Assembly: GCF_016583575.1 (NCBI RefSeq)
Contig: NZ_NRRG01000012.1
Coordinates: forward strand, 1-64,000
From: Thiocystis violacea
GTDB lineage: Bacteria; Pseudomonadota; Gammaproteobacteria; Chromatiales; Chromatiaceae
Direction: 5' to 3'
Length of the DNA stretch: 64,000 nt
Below, one piece after another: positions 1-11,677 of this stretch. The translations under genes were made by a program, and so were the position numbers. Each line of letters opens with the position of its first letter. The first letter of the stretch is position 1. The notes beneath the pieces are model-generated. The model was given only the letters and a program-made list of their open reading frames with translations, did no database searches and had not been told where the DNA came from.

Positions 1-109
1 GTCGTTGCCGCTGCGCGGCGCGCTGACGAGGATGCATGGGGGCTGGCTCCACGGGTGGGCAGTTGGGTTTGGCCACTCTCAGCCTACCACCACCGCCAGC
101 CTTTCTCAT
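1..109 (-). CDS. Possible N-terminal fragment of a transposase, cut by the left window edge
   Basis: An open minus-strand frame starts with ATG at 109 and runs off the window. It encodes about 36 basic residues (begins MRKAGGGGRLRVAK). I do not recognise the family from so short a piece. The reason to suspect a transposase is position: the frame starts 18 bases inside a sequence at 127-147 that recurs as the terminal inverted repeat of the small element at 33641-33838, and it reads inward from that end. No clear ribosome binding site is visible. It could equally be chance coding in GC-rich DNA. Confidence 0.3.
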   Translation of the reverse strand, partial: MRKAGGGGRLRVAKPNCPPVEPAPMHPRQRAAQRQR

Positions 110-126
110 GCGTTTCAGCAGGTTGG

Positions 127-147
127 GCTTATCTTAGTGCCATTCGG
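127..147. repeat. Terminal-inverted-repeat-like sequence, copy 1
   Basis: Contains CTTATCTTAGTGCCATTCGG. The same 21 bases (127-147) recur exactly at 33818-33838, and inverted with one mismatch at 33641-33660. Read in the minus direction it leads into the partial frame at 1-109, as expected for the outer end of an insertion sequence lying mostly left of the window. Confidence 0.6.
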
Positions 148-339
148 CTCAGACCCCAGTGGATTCTGCTTGACATGATGATTAATCCCTTAATTTGTAG
201 CTGATGGCCTTAGCCGCTGTTCCGGTGGGTTTCGGGAAACTGACAGGTGATAAGGTCCGGATCCGCGTCCGCCAAACTGGTCAGGGACGCGCGTCGCCCC
301 TAGAATCGCCGCACATTCAGCCATTCGGGAGAGACCAGC

Positions 340-1632
340 GTGGACGCACCCTTTCATTCCGACCTGACAAGCACGCGAATCGGCGTCGTGGGTCTTGGCT
401 ATGTCGGATTGCCGCTCGCGGTCGAGTTCGGCAAGCGCTACCCGACCATGGGTTTCGACATCAACCGGGCGCGCGTCGCCGAGCTGCGCGCGGGTCGGGA
501 CGCCTCGCTGGAGGTCGAACCCGAGGAACTGAGTCAGGCCGTCCAACTCGGCTACGCCCGGACGATCGAGGATCTGGCTGACTGTCATGTGCAGATCGTG
601 ACCGTCCCCACGCCCATCAACCAGCACAAACAGCCCGATCTCGGTCCGCTGGAATCCGCCAGCCGCGCCCTGGGCGGTATCCTCAAGCCGGGCATGATCG
701 TCATCTTCGAATCGACCGTCTATCCAGGCGCGACCGAGGAGGTCTGCATCCCCATCATGGAAGCCATCTCCGGGCTGACCTACAACCGCGATTTCTACGC
801 CGGTTACAGCCCGGAACGCATCAATCCGGGCGACAAGGAGCATCGGCTCACGACCATCAAAAAGGTCACCTCCGGCTCCACGCCCGAGGTGGCCGCCTTC
901 GTCGACACCCTCTATGGATCCATCATCACCGCCGGCACCCATCTGGCCAGCAGCATCCGGGTGGCCGAGGCCGCCAAGGTGATCGAGAACACTCAGCGCG
1001 ATCTCAACATCGCGCTCATCAACGAGCTGGCGCTCATCTTCAACCGTCTCGGACTGGACACCCAGGAGGTGCTGGAGGCGGCCGGCAGCAAGTGGAACTT
1101 CCTGCCCTTCCGCCCCGGTCTGGTGGGTGGACACTGCATCGGGGTCGACCCCTATTATCTGACCCACAAGGCGCAGCAGATCGGCTACAACCCGGAGATC
1201 ATCCTCGCCGGCCGCCGGCTCAACGACGGCATGGGGGCCTATGTCGCCAGCCAGGTCATCAAGCTGATGATCCGGCGATGCTGTCTGAACAGGGACAGCC
1301 GCGTGCTCATCCTGGGGCTGACCTTCAAGGAGAACTGTCCGGATCTGCGCAACACCCGCGTGGTCGATATCCTCGCCGAGCTGAAGGACCACGGCTTGGG
1401 CTGCGATGTCCACGACCCCTGGGCGGATCCGGCCGAGGCCCGCCACGAATACGGTATCGAGCTGATCGCCGAGCCGTCCGCGGCGGCCTACGACGCCATC
1501 ATCCTGGCCGTGGCGCATCGCCAGTTCGCCGCGCTGGGGGTCGAGGGGATTCGCGCCCTCGGCAAGCCGGACGTGATCCTCTACGACGTCAAGCAACTGC
1601 TCCCGCGCGACGCCGTGGATGGCCGGCTCTGA
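340..1632 (+). CDS. tviB: UDP-N-acetylglucosamine 6-dehydrogenase, TviB type
   Basis: NAD-dependent nucleotide-sugar dehydrogenase of 430 aa, very similar along its length to TviB of Vi-antigen synthesis. This group oxidises the C6 hydroxyl of UDP-GlcNAc to a uronate. The N-terminal Rossmann motif is [10 protein letters not shown] (about residues 18-27). A central helical domain carries [14 protein letters not shown]. The catalytic cysteine is Cys266 in [12 protein letters not shown]. The C-terminal UDP-binding domain contains [15 protein letters not shown]. Start is GTG at 340, preceded by GGGAGAG at about 328-334. The epimerase gene follows 44 bases downstream on the same strand, so the two probably supply an acidic sugar for surface or exopolysaccharide. 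UDP-GalNAc or UDP-glucose as substrate cannot be excluded from sequence alone. Confidence 0.9.
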   Translation: MDAPFHSDLTSTRIGVVGLGYVGLPLAVEFGKRYPTMGFDINRARVAELRAGRDASLEVEPEELSQAVQLGYARTIEDLADCHVQIVTVPTPINQHKQPDLGPLESASRALGGILKPGMIVIFESTVYPGATEEVCIPIMEAISGLTYNRDFYAGYSPERINPGDKEHRLTTIKKVTSGSTPEVAAFVDTLYGSIITAGTHLASSIRVAEAAKVIENTQRDLNIALINELALIFNRLGLDTQEVLEAAGSKWNFLPFRPGLVGGHCIGVDPYYLTHKAQQIGYNPEIILAGRRLNDGMGAYVASQVIKLMIRRCCLNRDSRVLILGLTFKENCPDLRNTRVVDILAELKDHGLGCDVHDPWADPAEARHEYGIELIAEPSAAAYDAIILAVAHRQFAALGVEGIRALGKPDVILYDVKQLLPRDAVDGRL

Positions 1633-1676
1633 TCGCCGCCCCAGGCTTCGCCACTCAGCGTTTCCAAGGAGTCTCC

Positions 1677-2684
1677 ATGAAAGTTCTGGTCACCGGCAGC
1701 GCCGGATTCATCGGCTCGGCCCTGTCGCGGCGTCTGCTCGAACGGGGCGACGAGGTCATCGGGGTCGACAACCTCAACGACTACTATGACGTCGCTCTCA
1801 AGGAGGCCCGTCTGGCGCGCAATCTCGTCGATCCGGGCTATCGGGATCTGCGGGTCGACATCGAGGACGGCGAGCGACTCGCCGAGGTTTTCGCGACCCA
1901 TCGCCCCGAGCGCGTCGTCAACCTCGCGGCCCAGGCCGGGGTGCGTTACTCGATCGACAACCCCATGGCCTACGTGCGGACCAATCTGGTCGGCTTCGCC
2001 AACATCCTGGAAGCCTGCCGGCACGGGGGCGTCGAGCATCTAGTCTATGCCTCCAGCAGCTCGGTCTACGGGGCCAACACCGCGATGCCCTTCTCGGTGC
2101 ATGACAATGTCGACCACCCGCTGAGTCTCTACGCCGCCAGCAAGAAGGCCAACGAGCTGATGGCCCACACCTACAGCCATCTCTACCGACTGCCCACCAC
2201 GGGTCTGCGCTTCTTCACCGTCTACGGACCCTGGGGCCGGCCGGACATGGCGCTCTTCAAATTCACCCGCGCCATCCTCGCCGGCGAGCCCATCCAGGTG
2301 TTCAACCACGGCCAGCACCGGCGCGACTTCACCTATATCGACGACATCGTCGAGGGCGTCATCCGGGTGCTGGATCGGGTGCCCGAGGGCAACCCGGACT
2401 GGTACGGCGCGACGCCGGATCCGGCGACCAGCCAGGCACCCTACCGGCTCTACAACATCGGCAACAACAAGCCGGTGGAGCTGATGGAATACATCGCTGT
2501 GCTTGAGCAGTGTCTGGGCCGGAAGGCCGAGATGGAGATGCTGCCCCTGCAACCCGGCGACGTGCCCGACACCTTCGCGGACGTCGCCGATCTGGTGCGC
2601 GACGCCGGTTACCAGCCCGCCACCCCGGTCGCCGAGGGCGTCGCCCGCTTCGTCGACTGGTATCGGGAGTTCTATCGGGTCTGA
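1677..2684 (+). CDS. UDP-glucuronate 4-epimerase (extended SDR family)
   Basis: Protein of 335 aa that interconverts UDP-glucuronate and UDP-galacturonate in capsule or exopolysaccharide precursor supply. The NAD motif is [15 protein letters not shown] at the N terminus. The catalytic triad region has SSSSVYG and YAASKKAN (YxxxK). The substrate-binding part includes [15 protein letters not shown] and RRDFTYIDD, typical of the CapI/GAE group. I chose the ATG at 1677 because AAGGAG lies at 1666-1671 and the NAD motif begins immediately; the frame is open further upstream but overlaps tviB. It probably forms an operon with the upstream dehydrogenase. Other nucleotide-sugar 4-epimerase activities are possible. 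Confidence 0.88.
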   Translation: MKVLVTGSAGFIGSALSRRLLERGDEVIGVDNLNDYYDVALKEARLARNLVDPGYRDLRVDIEDGERLAEVFATHRPERVVNLAAQAGVRYSIDNPMAYVRTNLVGFANILEACRHGGVEHLVYASSSSVYGANTAMPFSVHDNVDHPLSLYAASKKANELMAHTYSHLYRLPTTGLRFFTVYGPWGRPDMALFKFTRAILAGEPIQVFNHGQHRRDFTYIDDIVEGVIRVLDRVPEGNPDWYGATPDPATSQAPYRLYNIGNNKPVELMEYIAVLEQCLGRKAEMEMLPLQPGDVPDTFADVADLVRDAGYQPATPVAEGVARFVDWYREFYRV

Positions 2685-2722
2685 GAGATTGTGAAAGGAT
2701 TCAACCCGGCCTGGGCTCTATT

Positions 2723-2775
2723 CGTAGGATGGGCAGAGCGTAGCGATGCCCATCCTCTAAGCTCCGAAGCTCAAG
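2723..2775. repeat. Dispersed GTAGGATGGG repeat, copy A
   Basis: The unit reads roughly CGTAGGATGGGCAGAGCG, a short arm, CCCATCC, then CTCCGAAGCTCAAG. Its GGATGGG and CCCATCC arms are inverted, so a transcript can fold. Related copies occur at 3009-3106 (inverted), 13020-13072, 17291-17345, 17425-17466 (inverted) and 46264-46321 (inverted), all between genes. Confidence 0.75.
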
Positions 2776-2845
2776 CCCCCTATCCCCCGAGGGAGGGGTT
2801 AAGGTGATTCCGAGAAACCCTGTACCCACGTTTTGCCCCGTCATA

Positions 2846-2927
2846 GACAGGATTAACAGGATTTCTCAGGATTGACAGGACTTATAAAGCTTTGTTTTAA
2901 ATCCCGAAGAATCCTGTTAATCCTGTC
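2846..2927. repeat. Perfect 18-bp inverted repeat flanking 46 bases
   Basis: GACAGGATTAACAGGATT at 2846-2863 is exactly inverted at 2910-2927. The right half of the sequence between the arms is AT-rich and includes TTTGTTTTAAAT. Repeats of this AACAGGATT type occur in many bacterial genomes. I see no gene inside. Confidence 0.7.
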
Positions 2928-3008
2928 CAGTCCGGGAGTTTTCGGTCGGGTACGGACTTTCCCGGAAATCACCTTAGGAGCCTCATCAAGCCTCCGGAGC
3001 CCCGACCC

Positions 3009-3106
3009 TTGAAACATGGACACCGCTCTCGCTCGGCCCATCCTTGTATCTTGAGCCTCGGAGCGTACGGGATGGACATCGCTCTCGCTCTGCCCATCCT
3101 ACGAGG
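3009..3106. repeat. Dispersed GTAGGATGGG repeat, inverted copy B with a partial second copy
   Basis: Bases 3049-3106 are the reverse complement of the unit seen at 13020-13072, including the CTTGAGCCTCGGAGCG tail. A partial, more diverged copy precedes it at about 3009-3045. Together with copy A and the 18-bp inverted repeat, this fills the gene-free stretch 2685-3165. Confidence 0.65.
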
Positions 3107-3165
3107 GTTTTTTCACAAGCTCCGAGTGCGTCCGGGAACGGGCGGGACGAGGCGGCGGGGACGGC

Positions 3166-4188
3166 TCAGGCGGCGGTAAGCTCGTGGTAACAGGGGTCGC
3201 CGACCATCTCGGCCAGATCGACCTCGCTCGGCATCCTGTCCACGTCCAGCAGAATCTGGATCTTGCTGTACTCGTCGCCCACATAAAGGATGCGGCCAAG
3301 CAGCGACAGCGAGTCGTCGAAGCGATTAGCCGCCTTCTCGTCGAGGGCCACCGCCACGGCCTCCGGAAAGCCCCACTCCTCGACGATGCGGTGCGAAAGG
3401 CGTCCCGCCTGGGCGATGAAGCGACGATAGAACTCACACGAGCCTGGTAGCGCATCCGGGCGCGCGACCAACAACCGGTCCATCAGTCGAAACCCGACCA
3501 GCAGTCCAAGGTTGTTGACCAGACCCGCGAGGTAGGCGACGAACGGATCGCTTCGCTCCTTGCGGGCGAGACAGCGGCAGACCAGCGCGCATTTCTCTGA
3601 CTGACTCCAGAGACGGGGACCGACCAGCTTGGTCACATGCCCGGTCTGGAGGTTGAGAATGGGGTAGAAGGCCACCCGCGCGATCAGTTGGCGCAATCCG
3701 TTGTGTCCCAGGAGGACGACCGCTTGTTCGATGCTCTCGATCTTGCGGCGTCTGCGATAGAAGGGGCTGTTCGCCAGTCGGATCGCCTCGCCCACCAGCA
3801 CCGGATCCTTCTCGATCTGCCGCGAGAGCCGAGCGCCCGTGATCGTCTCGTCCTTGAGGCTGCGCATCAGTTGCGGCACCACGGTCGGCAGCCGCGGCAC
3901 CAGGTTCGTGCTTCCGTGCTCGCCCTGGATCAGTTGTTCGAAGGCCTCCAGGAGGCCCGTTTCGGAGGCCGTCAAGGGCTGTTCGACGAAGGCGTCCACA
4001 CCGACCAGCCACTGATGGAAGTGGCGATCGACATCGGCCGAGAGCCAGAGGAACTCCGCTGGGATCTCGCCGGCCTCCAGCGAAGCTATCTCGGTCCGGT
4101 TGACCTTGGGGCGGTCGAGGGTGCGGTCGAGCAGCCGATGTCGCTGGCCGCCGAACAGCCGTCGTATCAGTCGTCGGATGAGGTTCAT
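3166..4188 (-). CDS. HDOD domain protein
   Basis: Protein of 340 aa. After a basic N terminus (MNLIRRLIRRLFGG) and a region of roughly 90 residues comes an HDOD output domain (about residues 95-300), recognisable from LPRLPTVVPQLMRSLKD, the conserved I-x-x-DP step (QIEKDPVLVGEAIRLANSPF), then SIEQAVVLLGHNGLRQLIARV and YLAGLVNNLG. HDOD proteins are cytoplasmic signalling proteins related to HD phosphohydrolases but usually lacking the metal ligands, so this is probably regulatory rather than enzymatic. I took ATG 4188 because the HDOD-family sequence begins there and GAGAAG precedes it. An open extension upstream to 4506 is low-complexity and unconvincing. The gene is divergent from the coiled-coil gene at 4553. 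Confidence 0.8.
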   Translation of the reverse strand: MNLIRRLIRRLFGGQRHRLLDRTLDRPKVNRTEIASLEAGEIPAEFLWLSADVDRHFHQWLVGVDAFVEQPLTASETGLLEAFEQLIQGEHGSTNLVPRLPTVVPQLMRSLKDETITGARLSRQIEKDPVLVGEAIRLANSPFYRRRRKIESIEQAVVLLGHNGLRQLIARVAFYPILNLQTGHVTKLVGPRLWSQSEKCALVCRCLARKERSDPFVAYLAGLVNNLGLLVGFRLMDRLLVARPDALPGSCEFYRRFIAQAGRLSHRIVEEWGFPEAVAVALDEKAANRFDDSLSLLGRILYVGDEYSKIQILLDVDRMPSEVDLAEMVGDPCYHELTAA

Positions 4189-4552
4189 GGGGTCTTCTCG
4201 CCGGCTCGCTCGGGAGCCTTGCCAATGACGCGGCCTACCATAATCGATCCGTGCCGGTGGATAAACCGCGTCCGGGAGCCAGGTCCAGGAACGCCTGGGA
4301 CTCGCGCGGGATTGGGTGATGCGACCGGCGGTCGTTGCGCCCGTGCGCGACGGGCGCGTGACCCTGGATTTCCCCCGGCGCTCGGCGGCTTCGTCCGCAT
4401 GTATCAACGGGGGCATCCGATGGCTGCGCGGGTGCCGCTGGTCGATCCGAGCGCCTGGCGAGGGAGCGGCCTTGGTTGGATTGCCGCTTTTGGTGACCCA
4501 CCACATGCGCTACAGTTCGCGTAGCCAATGGTGTGATAGAGGAGACACATGC
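4189..4552. other. Gene-free divergent intergenic region
   Basis: About 360 bases between the divergent HDOD and coiled-coil genes. Frames are open on both strands but have no family resemblance or credible start. The only element I can point to is GAGGAGA at 4539-4545, the ribosome binding site of the gene at 4553. Confidence 0.5.
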
Positions 4553-4993
4553 ATGGCCCTAGCCCAAGAAGACATCGCCTTTATCAAACAGCACCTTGCT
4601 GAATGGCTGGCCGAGCAGAGCCTTGGTCGCCCGCCGGTGGTCTACGAAATCGAACTGCGCGAGCGCATGGTGCGGGTGGAAGAAGAACTCAAGCACCAGC
4701 GCGAACTGATGCGCGAAGGCTTCGAGCGGATGGACGAGCGTTTCGCCGCGCAGCGAGCGGACATGGACAAACGCTTCGAGCAGGTGGATAAACGCTTCGA
4801 GCAGATGGACAAACGCTTCGAGCAGGTGGACAAACGCTTCGAGCAGTCCGACCAACGCCTCGCCTCACTGCGGGCGGACATGGACAAACGCTTCGACGAG
4901 ATACTCAAGCGTCATGACCAACACTTTCTCTGGCTGATCGGTTTCATTGCCACCACGGCGGCGCTGGTCGTCGCGGCCCTGCGGTATTTATAG
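4553..4993 (+). CDS. Small coiled-coil protein with heptad repeats and a C-terminal membrane anchor
   Basis: Protein of 146 aa. After a 40-residue head (AQEDIAFIKQHLAEWLAE) comes a long charged helix with near-identical seven-residue units of the form DKRFEQV/M (about residues 72-99), then LASLRADMDKRFDEILKR and a final hydrophobic segment (FLWLIGFIATTAALVVAAL). It should sit in the cytoplasmic membrane by its tail with the coiled coil in the cytoplasm. The heptads are encoded by a 21-base tandem repeat. ATG 4553 was chosen because GAGGAGA lies 7 bases upstream; the nearby ATG at 4549 is out of frame. Similar proteins are generally listed as DUF1640-like or hypothetical. I know of no function. 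Confidence 0.75.
   Translation: MALAQEDIAFIKQHLAEWLAEQSLGRPPVVYEIELRERMVRVEEELKHQRELMREGFERMDERFAAQRADMDKRFEQVDKRFEQMDKRFEQVDKRFEQSDQRLASLRADMDKRFDEILKRHDQHFLWLIGFIATTAALVVAALRYL
4766..4849 (+). repeat. Four tandem 21-bp coding repeats
   Basis: Four units of the form GACAAACGCTTCGAGCAG plus a variable codon (GTG, ATG, GTG, TCC), starting at 4766, 4787, 4808 and 4829. Units differ by one or a few bases, implying recent expansion or gene conversion. Each unit encodes one heptad. Confidence 0.85.
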
Positions 4994-5094
4994 CGAGGAT
5001 CATGGGTAGGGTGACCAGGGTATGACGCCGATCCTTGGCACGGAGGCCGACTGGCCACGAAACCCACCACGCCCCTGACCTGGATGTCACATTG

Positions 5095-5127
5095 AAACGC
5101 CCTCGGGAACGGAAATCGGGGCGTTTT
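5095..5127. terminator. Probable bidirectional rho-independent terminator
   Basis: The 8-bp stem AAACGCCC / GGGCGTTT (5095-5102 with 5119-5126) is followed by TTTT on the plus strand and also by an A/T run on the minus strand. It lies between two convergent genes, the coiled-coil gene (+) and rdgC (-), about 100 bases from each. Confidence 0.5.
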
Positions 5128-5233
5128 GTCCCGTGCGCGAATCCAACCTGTCGGCTTGGGGAATGATGGGTTTCGCTTCGCTCTAGCCATCCACGGGTCG
5201 AACCCAGGCCGGGTCGAGCGTTTCGCAACCTCT

Positions 5234-6148
5234 TCAGGCCCCGCCTTCCCCGCCTCCCGTCAGCCCGAACAGCTCGTCGAAGCGGACGATCAACTGCCGC
5301 AGTTGCAGCGCCAGGATGGCGAACTCGGCATCCAGCCGCGCCGCCGGCTCCAGGTCGGTGTCGTTCATCTCTTCGAGCAGGGCGTCGCCGACGCGCAGAC
5401 GCTTGAGCGAGAGATCGTCCGCCAGGGTGAAGGTCAGACGCTCGTCCCATTCCAGGGCCAGCTTGGTCGCGCGCTTGCCGGCGCGAATGTGGTTGAGGAT
5501 CTCGTCGCTGCCGAGATCCTGACCGCTGCACCGCACCACGCTGGCGTTGTCGTCGGCGTCGCGCAGTTCGCAGGCGTCGCCGGGGACGAAGTCGTCCGGG
5601 GCCGTGCCATCCAGCAGCCAGCTCGTGAGGATGGTGGCCGGGGCCTTGCTCGGATCGGGCAGCTTCGCCGGCAGTGACTCCAGCGTCTCGCGCAGCAGCG
5701 AGACGACATCCTCGGCCTGCTTCTCGCTGGAGGCGTCCACCACCATCCAGCCGGCCTCGGTGTCGACGTACAGCATGGTCCGGCGCGAGCGGGTGAAGGC
5801 GCGGGGCAGCATCTCATGGATGATCTGCTCGCGCAGACGCCGACGTTCGGCGCGACCGACATCGCGCGCCTCGCCGGCCTCCAGTTCGCCAATCCGCTCA
5901 TCCAGCGCCTCGGCCACGGCGGCCGATGGCAGCAGGCGTTCCTGCTTGCGCGCACAGATCAGATAGCAGCCGCTGACGGCCTGGACCAGGGCCGAGGTCT
6001 CCTCGCCCAGTGGGGATGACCAGCCCATGGTGGCGGTCTCGATCGGACCGCAGGGGCGGAAACGGCGGGTGGCGAGACGCTCCTCCAGCTCGGCGGCCTC
6101 CAGGCCGAACGGCGTATCCAACCGGAAGAATCGTGCATTCTTGAACAT
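5234..6148 (-). CDS. rdgC: Recombination-associated protein RdgC
   Basis: Protein of 304 aa, the normal RdgC length. RdgC forms a ring-shaped dimer around double-stranded DNA and modulates RecA-dependent recombination at the nucleoid. Family features include the N-terminal MFKNARFFRLD, RRFRPCGPIETATMGW (about residues 28-43), LICARKQERLLPSAAV and the C-terminal FDELFGLTGG. The start at 6148 is the standard family start. No partner genes are adjacent; the upstream hybrid kinase is 250 bases away on the same strand. Confidence 0.93.
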   Translation of the reverse strand: MFKNARFFRLDTPFGLEAAELEERLATRRFRPCGPIETATMGWSSPLGEETSALVQAVSGCYLICARKQERLLPSAAVAEALDERIGELEAGEARDVGRAERRRLREQIIHEMLPRAFTRSRRTMLYVDTEAGWMVVDASSEKQAEDVVSLLRETLESLPAKLPDPSKAPATILTSWLLDGTAPDDFVPGDACELRDADDNASVVRCSGQDLGSDEILNHIRAGKRATKLALEWDERLTFTLADDLSLKRLRVGDALLEEMNDTDLEPAARLDAEFAILALQLRQLIVRFDELFGLTGGGEGGA

Positions 6149-6398
6149 GGCGAGCCCCTGTCAAAAAGGGCCGGAGTATGACCGACTCCGGGCGAACTGC
6201 AAGCCTCGATTCGACTTCGCGGCCAGGTCCGGCGCGACCCCGGCCGAAGGCGGACGACCTGGCCTCGCGCTCTGGCGATCTGCGCAGCCGTGCATGCCGG
6301 GGATCAAGCGTTCGGATCATCCTTCCCCCTCGATCCGTTGTGTTCAGGAGTTCTCGCGGCCGAGCGACGCCATCCCGGCGCGCGAGCCGGCCGCCGCT

Positions 6399-9535
<3,137 letters not shown>

Positions 9536-9539
<4 letters not shown>

Positions 9540-11488
9540 GCGCCGTCGGGATCGTTCAGAAAGCTCAAGGGGTAGGGCGCCTCGCGTCCGAGTTCGAGCG
9601 AGAGGGCGTTGATCCGTCGCTTGAGTTCGATCATCGCCAGTTCCCGATCGACCGTGGCCCGGTTGAAGCGTTTGAGCTCGGCGAAGCGGCGGGTCAGCTC
9701 CTCGGCCTGGTGTCGCTGCCCCTCCTCGGCGGCCTTGCGCTCGGTGATGTCGACGCCGATCGCCATCACCCGCTCGATGCCGTTGAGGACGAGGCGGTTG
9801 AGCCAGACCTCCTCCCAGAAAATCGTCCCGAAACGATCGCGGTTTTTCCACTCGAAGTGCTGCTGTCCCCCGGCGGCGGCCTGGCGGATCAAGCGGACGG
9901 CGTCCTCGAAGCCGTAGGGCGGTTCATCCATGAAATCGCAGGAGCGCAGTTCCTCCAGGCTGGCGTAGCCATAGGCGGCGATGGCCTGACGATTGGCGTC
10001 GATGACCTCGCCGCTCTCGCGGTCGTGGACCAGGATGGACACCGGCGCCTTGTCGAACAGGGAGCGAAAGAGCGCCTCGCTCGCGCGCAGCTCCGCCTCG
10101 GCCTGGGCGCGCTCGGTGATGTCGCGGTCCAGCCCGCGATAGCCGAGCAGCCGGTCGGCGCCGTCACGGATCGGCATGCCGCTGGTCGACACATGACGCT
10201 GGCTCCCGTCGCGATGCAGGCTGATGTGTTGAAGGTCGCGGAAGGCGACATGGCGGGCGTCGAGGGCGAGGAGCCGGGCACCGATCCGCTTGGCCTCCTC
10301 GGGCGGCATCAGATCGAACGGGGTCTTGCCGAGGATCTCCTCGGGTGCGTAGCCGAGCAGCTCATGCAGGCTCTCCGAGGCATAGGTGAAGCGCCCTCGC
10401 GCGTCCAGCTCCCAGATCCAGTCGGCGGAGGCCGCGACGATATCCTGGAAACGCCGCTCGCTGAGGCGCAGCGCCTCCTCCGCCAGTTTGTCGCGGGTGA
10501 TGTCTCGCGAGATGCCATAGAGACCGATGATCCGGCCTTGCGCGTCATGGAGCGGTGCCTTGGTGGCCAGGAAAACCCTGGTTCCCTCCGGCGTATCGAG
10601 CTCCTCCTCCTGGGTTTGGGCGTGGCGGTTCGCGATCACCGCGCGGCCGATGGCGATCAACTGTTCCGCCTGGTCGACCGGGAAGATGGCCCGATCGTCC
10701 TGGCCCAGCACCGCCTCGGCCGGCTGGCCGACGAAGCGGCTGGCGGCTCGGTTGAACAGGGTGTAACGGCCCTCCAGATCCTTGGCGAAGATGGCGTCGT
10801 CGGAACTGTCGGCGATGGCCGCGAGCAGTTCGTTGGTGCGCAGACGTTCGGCCTGAGCCCGCTGAACCCCGCGCGCCACCTCCAGCGCCTGGCGCTGGCG
10901 CCAGATGACGAAACCCGCGCTGGTCGCCAGGAGGGTCAGGACGGCCAGCAGGACGAGCCAGGCCGAGGGCCCCGGCCCGGCTCCCGAGCGCGCGATCTCC
11001 CAGCCTTCGCCGGAGGCCAGTTTCCGGGCGATGTCGAATCCGATCGCGCCGGCGCCGAGCCACATGGTCAGCAGCACGAACATCAGACCCCAGCGTCCTG
11101 GCGCGGGTGGTCCGCCGGACCGAGCCCCCGGAGTAAACCTGTGGAGCAGGGCATGGAGCAGCAGGGAGGTCAGGGCGACGAAGGCCCAGCCCTTGAGTGT
11201 GTTGGTCAGCGCGACCTGGGCGGGATCCTGGACGAGCCATTCCAGCGCCCGGTCGGAAAGCAGAATCCAGAGGCTCGCCCCGACGGCATAGAGGAGCACC
11301 ACCCGGAGCCTCCAGCCCTGGGAGCCTGTCCCCGAGGGGAGTTGGTGGCGCTCGCCGTGGTGCGTCATCGCGCCCGCGGCCCGCTCCGGCCTGGTTCGGG
11401 GCGGGTCGGGTGGCGCGGATCGACGTGCATTCGAGCCCTCCTGTACCGAGGGATCTTCCGGCGTTTCGCCATCGGTATCGCGGCGCAT
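9536..11488 (-). CDS. Membrane PAS sensor protein without a kinase core
   Basis: Protein of 650 aa. Four hydrophobic segments occupy the first 200 or so residues (for example LLYAVGASLWILLSDRALEW and LVLLAVLTLLATSAGFVIW). Three PAS domains follow, each ending in the usual ISRDITRDK, LDRDITERA or VDITERKAA linker. The C terminus has the helical FNRATVDRELAMIELKRRIN tail that I associate with PAS proteins encoded just upstream of hybrid kinases. There is no HisKA, ATPase, GGDEF or EAL. Its stop overlaps the start of the hybrid kinase at 9539, so it probably acts on that kinase. ATG 11488 was chosen for its AAGGA ribosome binding site; the frame is open to 11650. Confidence 0.8.
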
Positions 11489-11677
11489 CTTGTCCTTACC
11501 AATCGTGAGAGTCTTTCCGAGGCTTGGCCCTCGGACCCGCGCGGAAACCCGTGCGCGTCGAAGGGGCGAATCGGGCCGAATGTACCGCAAACCCAAGCCA
11601 GGAATCCGTGATTCATGGCCCGGGGCGAGCCGACCGCGACATCCAGGCATTCGCCGCGGGTTTAGCGTTTGGCTAGA

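Noticed and set aside
2685-3165. CRISPR-like repeat array
   Set aside because: Repeats are of different families, inverted relative to each other and not evenly spaced; no cas genes nearby.
4189-4506. N-terminal extension of the HDOD protein by 106 residues
   Set aside because: Low-complexity, arginine- and serine-rich sequence with no ribosome binding site; the HDOD-family start at 4188 is better.
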